A stretch of DNA of 64,000 nucleotides, from NCBI GenBank assembly GCA_965207495.1, contig OZ242287.1, positions 4,650,001-4,714,000 on the forward strand. The letters run 5' to 3'. Positions 1 to 7,579 of the stretch are shown one piece after another. The notes below the pieces were generated by a model. It ran no database searches, was not told the origin of the DNA, and was given only the letters and a program-made list of their open reading frames with translations. Numbering within the stretch: position 1 is the stretch's first letter; each line of letters opens with the position of its first letter. The DNA comes from Bin5 sp965207495 (GTDB lineage: Bacteria; Chloroflexota; Anaerolineae; Caldilineales; Caldilineaceae). The translations under genes were made by a program, and so were the position numbers.

Positions 1-119
1 GTGAAGAAGGCGGCTGCGCATCAGTTTCGGGGTGCGCCCGGTGTGGGAATTCTCGGTTCGGCTTTGATCAGCATTTGCGACCAAGGAAAATTTGCTGCTA
101 GAGGTTGCGGGAGAGTTTG

Positions 120-3098
120 ATGAGGCTGGGGTTACGTCTTGCGTTCTTGTTGATTGCACTGCTTTTGCTCTTGCAGATAGTTTCAGTATCGGCACAGGAG
201 AGCGGCTATACATACATCGTGCAGCCGGGTGACAGTTGGCCTCTGGTGGCGCAGCGAGTCGGTCTGACGGTGAGCCAACTGCAGGAGGCCAACCCGGATT
301 CCGTACGTACAAACGGGTGGCTGATTGTCGGCGAAAGTCTTTTTGTCCCATGGACTCCGGATGGCGAAGAGGATTATTACATCGTCCAACGGGGAGAAGG
401 CTGGATTGCTGTGGCCGAAAAGTTTGGCCTGCCCGTAAATCTTTTGCAGGGGGCCAACCCTAATTCAGTACGTCCAAATCAATCGCTTCTCGTTGGGGAG
501 AGGCTGCTGATCCCAACGTTCCTGTCGACTCCGACCGACGTGCCGACCCGGGTGCCGACAGTCGCGCCCGTCGAAACCCAGGAAGAGGGCCAGGCCGACG
601 CGCCGGATGAGAGTCCATCACCTTTGGTTACGCCAACACCAGTCCTGGATCTCCTGTCCATTCTCTCGACAGACGGTGAGGCCGAACCCTTTTTCATGCC
701 CCGAATCAGCTTGCCTTTGCCCAGACGTGTGACTCTTCCCCCGTGTCCGGACTCACAAGATGGACTTGGTCAGACATTGACTGACCTCTTTAAGATCCCT
801 GCGTCCAACCGCAACGCACAACTGTCCTCATTTCTGGCAGATTGCGGGGCCGAGTTGCGCACACTAGTCAACGCCGATCTCACTTCCGATAGCGTGAATG
901 ACGCCGTTCTCGTGTTCACAGGTGCCGAAGAGGGACGAACTGGCGCAGTCACGAGAGGAGGGAACGGGGCTGGTGCGGACCAGCAGGAACTGGTGATCCT
1001 CGACGGCGGAGAAGGACACTCCCTCAGCTACAGGATTGCTGCAACCGGAACTATCGATCTGCTGGCAACCGAGGACATTAACGCCGACGGTCTGACCGAC
1101 ATCGTGTGGACAGATACGGTATGCGGGTCGAGTTCCTGCTTCGTCACGGTGCATGTTCGCAGCTGGGATGGCATCGCATGGCGGGACTGGACCAAGGGCA
1201 CGATTACGATGGCAGGCGCGAACGTATCTTTGACCCCCAGCGATAAGCCGGGCAGGCCCAATGAGATTCGTCTGATTGGCGGCCAGTACGCCGGAGCCGA
1301 TGCCGGTCCACAGCGGGCGCGGCTCGCGGTTTGGGCGAGCACGGACGGCGCGCCGTATGCCTTGAGCAGCGAAAGAATGATGCCAAGTCTGTGCCTTTAC
1401 CATACGGTGATTGATGCCAACCACGCTATGACGAGCGAGCTATATCTGGAAAAGGCACAGTGGCTCTATACCGATGCTGCTGAGAACCAGAACTGGCAGG
1501 CGTGCGGGGAACGGAGCAACGAGCTTGCCGAATTACGCAGCTTTGCCCTCTTCCGCCTGGCTCTGATTGCGGGCTATGAATCCAAGCCTGAATTGGCTGC
1601 GGAACGGGTGGAGAGACTTGCGTCCACTTACGAGAGGCAGATCTATGCGGAGGTGGGCGTACGGTGGCTTGCGGCGTACCGGCAGAGCGGAGACGCCAAA
1701 ACTGCTTGCGAAGCGGCCAAAAATTTCGCCGCCGCGAACCCTGAGGTGGTGAATATACTGGCCGACTACGGTTACGCCAATCCTACATTTACAGCCGAAG
1801 AAGTCTGCCCATACCTTGAGATCGTGCCGGACGCGGAGCCCGAGACCCACTTGGCTGAGACCGAAGGACTACCGGTCTGTCCGGAGAGCGCAGCGGAGTA
1901 TCTCGCGGTCCTACCTGAGGTGATCGACGAGCTGACCGGGGGACAGAGTGCGGTCAGAGATTCAGACGGAGAGAGACAGGAGGGCAGAATCCTGAAGCTG
2001 AGGATTTTCCTCGACGCGTGGCTGCAGGCCTGTGATGCGATGGGCGACGAGCGGGGCGGGCTGCTGATTTACGATCTGAACCAGGATGGACTGAACGATG
2101 TCATTGCGATGCCGTCAGGTGTCAGCGATGACGGATACGGGCCGGGCGGGGCCGACGGCATAGTTCTGATTCTGCACCAGCAGAATGACGGAAGCTTTCA
2201 GACTGTTTACGCACCTGAGATAGAAGGACTACCCAGGATTCTAGCGATTGGTGATGCTAACGGTGATGGCCGAGCGGAATTATTCTGGCAGTTGGAGCGT
2301 TGCACTACGTTCTGCCTTCTGACTGTAGAAGGCATCACCTGGGACAGTGAAGCCGCTGCCTACCAGTCCGTAATAGGGCCGGGGGCCGTGATCGCCGAAG
2401 GCACGGTTGTGGTTGACATGGTCGAAGAAGATTCCACTGGTCCTCCCCGTATCCGGCGCCTCTGGTTCAGCGGAGGTGTCAGCGGCCGGGAGGAGAAGGG
2501 GCTGGTTATCCCGCATACGGAGATCTGGTACAGCATGGACAGCTCGCCATTGCGTCGACACACGTGGTCCTATGACCGTGCAAACGACGCAAGTAACTGC
2601 CTGGGGCTGCGCCTTGTCGAGGCGAATGTAGCACTCCAAGCGGCAGGACCCGAGGGGAACCGGGCGAGCTATGCGACTGCGATCGAGATGTACAGAGATA
2701 CGCTGGAGACGCCAAATTTGCAGCCATGCGGCGTTCAGGGGAGGGACCCTGAAGAGGAGTTGGCGCTGCTACGTGGATTGGCCAACTTCCGGCTGGTTCA
2801 GGTTCTGACGCTTAACGACCAGCGATCAGAGGCTGAGTCGCTGCTGGAAACCCTGGTGGAGGAACACCCGGAAAACCGATACACGGAAGCTGCCGGCGCC
2901 TGGCTGGCTGCTTACACTTCGGTCCCCAATCCCGTGGCAGCCTGTGCCTCCGTGATGTCGATCTTTCTGGACAGCCCGGAATTATGGCAGATCACCGAGG
3001 AATTTGGACGCGATCACCCGTCGCTGAATATGCGACAAGTCTGCTACGCGCCAAATAGCGGCGAGGAGTTCGAGTTCCGGCTCACTCCGAACTGGTAA
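120..3098 (+). CDS. Secreted LysM protein with VCBS/FG-GAP-like and TPR-like repeats
   Basis: Predicted exported protein of 992 aa. The first 25 residues form a signal peptide (MRLGLR, then a long leucine-rich core, then VSVSA). Two LysM domains follow at about residues 30-80 and 82-130 (YIVQPGDSW and YIVQRGEGW, each ending in a VGE-type motif), so peptidoglycan binding is likely. A Thr/Pro-rich linker leads to two tandem copies of one module: an Asp-rich calcium-loop-like stretch (DINADGLTD; DLNQDGLND, DANGDGRAE) plus a helical, TPR-like stretch. The ATG at 120 is preferred over the TTG at 105 because GGGAGAG precedes it by 4 bases and the signal peptide begins there. The 3' end overlaps the end of the convergent glycosyltransferase by 17 bp. 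No enzymatic domain is recognised; a wall-associated structural or surface role is inferred. Confidence 0.8.
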   Translation: MRLGLRLAFLLIALLLLLQIVSVSAQESGYTYIVQPGDSWPLVAQRVGLTVSQLQEANPDSVRTNGWLIVGESLFVPWTPDGEEDYYIVQRGEGWIAVAEKFGLPVNLLQGANPNSVRPNQSLLVGERLLIPTFLSTPTDVPTRVPTVAPVETQEEGQADAPDESPSPLVTPTPVLDLLSILSTDGEAEPFFMPRISLPLPRRVTLPPCPDSQDGLGQTLTDLFKIPASNRNAQLSSFLADCGAELRTLVNADLTSDSVNDAVLVFTGAEEGRTGAVTRGGNGAGADQQELVILDGGEGHSLSYRIAATGTIDLLATEDINADGLTDIVWTDTVCGSSSCFVTVHVRSWDGIAWRDWTKGTITMAGANVSLTPSDKPGRPNEIRLIGGQYAGADAGPQRARLAVWASTDGAPYALSSERMMPSLCLYHTVIDANHAMTSELYLEKAQWLYTDAAENQNWQACGERSNELAELRSFALFRLALIAGYESKPELAAERVERLASTYERQIYAEVGVRWLAAYRQSGDAKTACEAAKNFAAANPEVVNILADYGYANPTFTAEEVCPYLEIVPDAEPETHLAETEGLPVCPESAAEYLAVLPEVIDELTGGQSAVRDSDGERQEGRILKLRIFLDAWLQACDAMGDERGGLLIYDLNQDGLNDVIAMPSGVSDDGYGPGGADGIVLILHQQNDGSFQTVYAPEIEGLPRILAIGDANGDGRAELFWQLERCTTFCLLTVEGITWDSEAAAYQSVIGPGAVIAEGTVVVDMVEEDSTGPPRIRRLWFSGGVSGREEKGLVIPHTEIWYSMDSSPLRRHTWSYDRANDASNCLGLRLVEANVALQAAGPEGNRASYATAIEMYRDTLETPNLQPCGVQGRDPEEELALLRGLANFRLVQVLTLNDQRSEAESLLETLVEEHPENRYTEAAGAWLAAYTSVPNPVAACASVMSIFLDSPELWQITEEFGRDHPSLNMRQVCYAPNSGEEFEFRLTPNW

Positions 3099-4137
3099 TT
3101 GCCGGCGAGCCGGCGTCCATGGCCTCCAGAAGCATCATACCGAAGCCCTCATACAAGCTTGGGAAGAGATAGGCGGTTGCGCCGGCAAAGAGCGGCTCCT
3201 TGTCTTCCTCGTCCACCCAACCGATGAAGTGCACGTATTCGGTCAATTCGAGTCGACGGACGAGCGGCTGCGGATCCGGGAAGAAAGGTGTATCAGTTTG
3301 CGGCAGCTTTCCCGCCACGACCAGCTTGACGGCCGGATCCCCTCCTAAGTCGAGGTATCGTCGATAGGCGCGCACGATCCCCAACAGATTTTTGCGCACG
3401 TCAAAACCGCCCAGATAGAGAAAATAGCGCTCCGGCAAGTCGTACTTGCGCGATACCCGCCTCTTGCGGGAGAGGTTTCGGTCGACTTCATTTTGCTCCG
3501 CGCTCTCTTCTTCCCTGTTCGGTCCGTGATAGACCGCTTTCACGCGCTCTTCTGGCAGGTTGAGATGGTGGACGATGTCCCGTTTGCTGGCCTCACTGAC
3601 GGTCAAGATGGCTGCACAGCGCCGGGACGAAGTGGCGACCAAAGTGGTATAGAACCGGTTCGTCCATCCCCCGCGATAGGGTGGTAGAAGAAGGGGGATC
3701 AAATCGTGGACGGTGACGACCGTTGGGACGGGTTGCCACAGGGGAGCGGCCCAGTAGGGGACGAGCAAGAGATCGGCGCCCAGACTACGGGCGCGACGGG
3801 GTACGGTCACCTGTTCCCAGTATAACTTTGCCAGTTGGCGGGGAAGAGGGGGAGGCGGTGAAACGTCAGCGATCAACTGAGAAGGGTACGCGGCCAACAC
3901 ATTGAGATTTTCGCTGTCCACGGCATTGCGTGGCAATAGCAGCGTATACCTGGTTTGTTTCTGGTTTTTCGCCCTCTGGTCTGGGTCGCGAGTCTGATGG
4001 AGGCCCGGCTCGCCGGCTGCGTTTGTTTCCCCTGACGGCGCATTCAGGGCCGCCATATGGGGCAACAGCCGGTGAAGATATTGACCGCTGCCGGTATTGG
4101 GTTGACCCCAAAACCAGCCACTGACAACAACGTGCAT
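3082..4137 (-). CDS. Glycosyltransferase family 4 protein, C-terminally truncated
   Basis: GT-B fold glycosyltransferase, probably transferring a sugar from a nucleotide donor during polysaccharide or glycolipid synthesis. The N-terminal half has MHVVVSGWFWGQPNTGSGQY and VVTVHDLIPLL. The C-terminal half has YFLYLGGFDVRKN, KLVVAGKLPQ, VHFIGWVDEED and the donor-site motif SLYEGFGMMLLEAM. Translation stops 351 residues in, directly after SPAITSSE. GT4 enzymes normally continue with a conserved LPEVVGDAA-type segment and a last helix, roughly 50-60 residues more; no other frame downstream supplies it. The missing part is occupied by the 3' end of the LysM gene. It lies 55 bp downstream of the epimerase on the same strand and is probably co-transcribed. 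It may be inactive or of altered activity. Confidence 0.8.
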   Translation of the reverse strand: MHVVVSGWFWGQPNTGSGQYLHRLLPHMAALNAPSGETNAAGEPGLHQTRDPDQRAKNQKQTRYTLLLPRNAVDSENLNVLAAYPSQLIADVSPPPPLPRQLAKLYWEQVTVPRRARSLGADLLLVPYWAAPLWQPVPTVVTVHDLIPLLLPPYRGGWTNRFYTTLVATSSRRCAAILTVSEASKRDIVHHLNLPEERVKAVYHGPNREEESAEQNEVDRNLSRKRRVSRKYDLPERYFLYLGGFDVRKNLLGIVRAYRRYLDLGGDPAVKLVVAGKLPQTDTPFFPDPQPLVRRLELTEYVHFIGWVDEEDKEPLFAGATAYLFPSLYEGFGMMLLEAMDAGSPAITSSE

Positions 4138-4192
4138 CGCAACCCCAATTGAAGGTGGAAGAAAGGCAGGAGACCGTGCGGCAGAACGGCCT

Positions 4193-5185
4193 TTATGCCG
4201 TAACCGCTGCCGTCCTGGCCCACTCTACGGTGCGCCGCAGACCTTCGCGGAGGTCGACTTCGGCTTCCCAGCCGAACTCCTTTCCGGCTTTGGAACAGTC
4301 CAACCAGGTAGCACGCACTTCGCCGGCGGGGCGGGGCAGATGGCCGGGCTCGCGGCTGTACTCGGTCAGGTCCGCGAGCAGGCGGTAGAGAGTGTTGATG
4401 TCGGTAGGGAGGCCTGTACCCACGTTGTACGTGCCGGTCAGATCACTGTTCAGAGCGAGAATGTTGGCTCTGGCGACGTCCTCCACGTAGACGAAGTCGC
4501 GCTGCTGGCCGCCGTCGCCGGTGATGAAGGTGGCTTGATCGGCCAGCATGGCGCCCGAGAAGATGGCGACGACACCGGCCTCGCCCTTAACATCCTGACG
4601 TGGACCGTAGACGTTGGCATAGCGCAGGATAACGTAGGGTAGGCCGTAGTTTTCATTGTACAGTTCGATGTAGTGCTCACAGCTGAGCTTGTTGGCGCCG
4701 TAGTTGTCCTTGGGCTGCGGCCGACTTTCCTCGGTGAATGGCAGAGTTGAACCTTCGGGAACCAGGCGGCCTTCCTCGTCGTCCTCAGCCGTGGACCCGT
4801 GCGACGGTTGGCCTTCTCCATAGACGGCGCCGCCGGTGCTGGCAAAGATGAACTTGGAGCAGTTGTAGTCTTTCACAAGTTCCAGAAGATGGAGTGTACC
4901 GATAATGTTGACCTCGGCATAAGTGATAGGGTCTTCCATACTTTCGCGCACGTTCGCTAGGGCGGCCTGGTGCACCACGGCCTGAGGACGTTCTGTGGCG
5001 AAGAGATCGGTAAGGCCGGTCTGATCTCGAATGTCCACCTCATAGAGGGGTACATCGGCAGGAAGGTTGGTCCGTTTGCCGGTTTGCAGATTATCGGCGG
5101 CAATGACCTCATAGCCGGCCTTGCGAAGCCAGCGCACGATGTGGCTGCCGATGAAGCCTGCACCGCCTGTAACAAGGATTTTCAC
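4193..5185 (-). CDS. NAD-dependent sugar-nucleotide epimerase (GalE-like extended SDR)
   Basis: Extended short-chain dehydrogenase of 330 aa acting on nucleotide sugars. The NAD-binding GGAGFIGSH lies at residues 7-15. The catalytic Tyr/Lys pair is in NYGANKLSCEHY, and the substrate-region motifs LRYANVYGPRQ and GDGGQQRDFVYVEDVA are typical of UDP-glucose 4-epimerase-type enzymes. Length matches the family. The exact substrate cannot be fixed from sequence; UDP-glucose 4-epimerase is the first guess and other UDP- or dTDP-sugar epimerases are alternatives. It sits just upstream of a glycosyltransferase on the same strand, which fits supply of an activated sugar for cell-surface glycan synthesis. 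Confidence 0.88.
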   Translation of the reverse strand: MKILVTGGAGFIGSHIVRWLRKAGYEVIAADNLQTGKRTNLPADVPLYEVDIRDQTGLTDLFATERPQAVVHQAALANVRESMEDPITYAEVNIIGTLHLLELVKDYNCSKFIFASTGGAVYGEGQPSHGSTAEDDEEGRLVPEGSTLPFTEESRPQPKDNYGANKLSCEHYIELYNENYGLPYVILRYANVYGPRQDVKGEAGVVAIFSGAMLADQATFITGDGGQQRDFVYVEDVARANILALNSDLTGTYNVGTGLPTDINTLYRLLADLTEYSREPGHLPRPAGEVRATWLDCSKAGKEFGWEAEVDLREGLRRTVEWARTAAVTA

Positions 5186-5413
5186 GAAGCGCCTCTCTGC
5201 GGAATGTTCCGTTTCAGAGATTTCAGTATAAGGAGTTCATGCGGTTTGCGAAAATCAGGCTCGTTACGTGGAACTGCCCGCGACTCCTTGTGAGCGTTTG
5301 TAAGATTGCCTTTGCCCCGGGGCAAGAGGTTCCTCGACTGGTCCGCACGTTGCCGGATTTCGAGACCGGGCCGTTCCCGGCATTTGCGTTTCCAACTGGC
5401 AGCCGTATACTTC

Positions 5414-5441
5414 TTAACTTTGGTGGCAATCGATTTATAGT
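5414..5441 (+). promoter_or_regulatory. Candidate sigma-70 promoter for the ssnA-like gene
   Basis: TTAACT (5414-5419) and TATAGT (5436-5441) are separated by 16 bases, about 55 bp upstream of the amidohydrolase start. This is the only good promoter-like pair seen in the 310-bp divergent gap 5186-5495, which otherwise holds no recognisable gene, RNA or repeat. Confidence 0.4.
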
Positions 5442-5495
5442 TTCACCGACTTCAAGTCACCGTTCGATTCCAGTGCAGAAAGTGAAGGGTAGGGG

Positions 5496-6824
5496 ATGCT
5501 CATTCACAACGCGACCGTTATTACTTTTGACAGATCCAACCGAGTCAGGGCAGATGGCGGCGTTTACGTGCGCGGTGACGAGATCGTTGATGTTGACGAG
5601 AGCGCGTCTTTGCTGAGCCGCTATCCTGAGGCTGAGAGATGGGATGCGCAGGGCAAGCTGCTGATGCCGGGGATGATCTGCGCACACACGCACTTCTACG
5701 GGGCATTCGCCAGGGGGATGTATATTCCTGGGGAGCCAGCCAAGGATTTTCCGGAGATCCTGCAGAAATTGTGGTGGCCGCTGGACCGGTCGCTGGACAT
5801 GGGGGGCGTGCAGAGTTCGGCGGAGGTCTGCCTGGTCGATGCCATCCGCAACGGTACGACGACTCTGATCGACCACCACGCCAGCCAGAACGCGATTGAC
5901 GGGAGCCTGGACGCCATCGCCGCGGCGGTAGATGCCAGCGGGTTGCGTTCGGTGCTCTGTTACGAGGTGACGGACCGGGACGGGCCCGAGGCGGCGCGGG
6001 CGGGAATACGCGAGAACCTACGCTTTGCCGGGGCAGTGCGCGGTTCACAGTTGGCCGAGCGGGTGGCCGCCACCTTTGGCTTGCACGCCAGCATGACACT
6101 CTCGGACGAGACGCTGGAGGCCTGTCGCGCGGAGAGCGACCGGTTCCATGTTCACGTTGCCGAACACCAGGCGGACGCGTGGGACAGCATGAGCCGGAGC
6201 GGCAAACGCACGGTGGAAAGATTGCACGGGTTCGGCATCACAGGGGTCGAAAGCATCTTTGCCCATTGCATTCATATCGACAGTTGGGAGATGGCCTTGC
6301 TGAAGGAGACGGGGACATTCGTATCGCACCAGCCTCGCTCGAACATGAACAACGCCGTGGGCGCGGCCAATGTGCCGGCGATGCTGCGGGGAGAGATGCC
6401 GGTCGTACTCGGCAACGACGGTTTCAGCAATGACATGTTCGCTGAGATGAAGGTGACCGATCAGCTGCACAAGGTGAACAGCGGTGACCCACGAACGCTG
6501 GGCGCGGATAAGGTGCTGGAGATGGCGGTTTACAACAACCGCAGGCTGGTCGGCGCCTTTTTTGAGAAGCCAGTTGGGATTCTGGCCCCGGGCGCTTGCG
6601 CGGACATGATTCTGCTCGACTACGATCCCACGACGCCCCTGAACGGCGACAATCTGCCTTGGCATATCCTGTTCGGCATCAGCGGCGGGCACGTGCACAG
6701 CACGATCTGTCATGGACGTGTGCTGATGCGCGACCGGGAGTTACTGACGTTGGATGAGGCGGAGATCAGCGCGCGCAGCCGGGAGCGTGCGCAAGAGACG
6801 TGGGAGAGATTCTGGCAGTCGTGA
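5496..6824 (+). CDS. ssnA: SsnA-like metal-dependent aminohydrolase
   Basis: Amidohydrolase-superfamily protein of 442 aa, cytoplasmic, likely hydrolysing a deaminase-type substrate with one bound metal. Visible ligands are the HxH of MICAHTHFYG (His64, His66), the downstream FHVHVAEHQ histidine and the Asp of VVLGNDGFSNDM. The sequence follows SsnA closely: an LWWPLDRSLD block, TLIDHHAS after it, and the SNMNNAVG segment. E. coli ssnA is linked to a stationary-phase phenotype and to purine/selenium-related genes; none of those neighbours is present here. The next gene begins 37 bp downstream in the same direction. The function is known at family level only. Confidence 0.85.
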   Translation: MLIHNATVITFDRSNRVRADGGVYVRGDEIVDVDESASLLSRYPEAERWDAQGKLLMPGMICAHTHFYGAFARGMYIPGEPAKDFPEILQKLWWPLDRSLDMGGVQSSAEVCLVDAIRNGTTTLIDHHASQNAIDGSLDAIAAAVDASGLRSVLCYEVTDRDGPEAARAGIRENLRFAGAVRGSQLAERVAATFGLHASMTLSDETLEACRAESDRFHVHVAEHQADAWDSMSRSGKRTVERLHGFGITGVESIFAHCIHIDSWEMALLKETGTFVSHQPRSNMNNAVGAANVPAMLRGEMPVVLGNDGFSNDMFAEMKVTDQLHKVNSGDPRTLGADKVLEMAVYNNRRLVGAFFEKPVGILAPGACADMILLDYDPTTPLNGDNLPWHILFGISGGHVHSTICHGRVLMRDRELLTLDEAEISARSRERAQETWERFWQS

Positions 6825-6861
6825 TACCTGCCGCCAATTCACCAAGAAAGAGGAGAACGCG

Positions 6862-7527
6862 ATGACCAATCCAACGCTCGCCGTCATTGGGGGTACGGGT
6901 GAGGAGGGTTCTGGCCTGGCATTACGTTGGGCGGCGGCTGGATATCCGGTCCTGATTGGAAGCCGCAGCCGTGAGCGAGCAGTTGCCGCGGCGACAGAGC
7001 TGAAATCACTGTTGCCGTCCACGCAGACGGCGCAGATTGGCGGCGATACGAATGCGGGTGCGGCATCGGCCGCGAATGTGATCGTCCTCAGTGTCCCGTA
7101 TGAATCGCAGGTTGGAATCCTCGAACAGATCCAGGCAGGCTGCCAGGGAAAGACGGTCGTGAGCGTGGTGGTCCCGTTGAAGCCGCCGCGGGTAAGCCGG
7201 GTCTGGCGTCCGCCGGGTGGGTCGGCTGCCGAAGAGGCGCAGGCGCTGCTGGGAGACGGGGCGAGCGTGGTGGCGGCGTTTCAAAACATAAGCGCTACGC
7301 ACTTGAAGGAGCTGGACCACTCAGTCGACTGCGATATCCTCGTTACGGGTGACGTCAAAGAGGCAAAGCAGACGGCGATGGACTTGGCGCAGGCAGCGGG
7401 AATGCGGGGAATCGACGCCGGCCCGCTGGTAAACAGCAGTGTCAGCGAAGGATTGACCGCATTGCTCATTGGCATCAACATCCGCAATAAGGTGAAGGGC
7501 AGCGGGATCCGGATCACGGGTGTGTAG
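6862..7527 (+). CDS. npdG: NADPH-dependent F420 reductase (F420:NADP oxidoreductase)
   Basis: Predicted to transfer hydride between coenzyme F420 and NADP in the cytoplasm. It opens with a Rossmann motif (TLAVIGGTGEEGSGLALRWA) followed by the NADP-phosphate-binding GSRSRERA. It continues with VIVLSVPYESQ, a VVSVVVPL segment and a C-terminal NSSVSEGLTALLIGINIRNK, the usual layout of this family (221 aa). The ATG at 6862 has GAGGAG upstream; an in-frame extension to 6754 would overlap the preceding gene and is rejected. It lies 37 bp after the ssnA-like gene and is probably co-transcribed. It implies the organism makes or uses F420, though no F420 biosynthesis gene lies in the window. Confidence 0.85.
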   Translation: MTNPTLAVIGGTGEEGSGLALRWAAAGYPVLIGSRSRERAVAAATELKSLLPSTQTAQIGGDTNAGAASAANVIVLSVPYESQVGILEQIQAGCQGKTVVSVVVPLKPPRVSRVWRPPGGSAAEEAQALLGDGASVVAAFQNISATHLKELDHSVDCDILVTGDVKEAKQTAMDLAQAAGMRGIDAGPLVNSSVSEGLTALLIGINIRNKVKGSGIRITGV

Positions 7528-7579
7528 CAGCAGGGCAGCGAGAATCCCGCCAATTTGAAGTAATCCACTTACCACAATT

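Noticed and set aside
5465..5485. tRNA-like T-loop (CGTTCGATTCC) upstream of the ssnA-like gene
   Set aside because: The flanking bases do not pair as a T-stem and no anticodon or acceptor stem can be folded around it.
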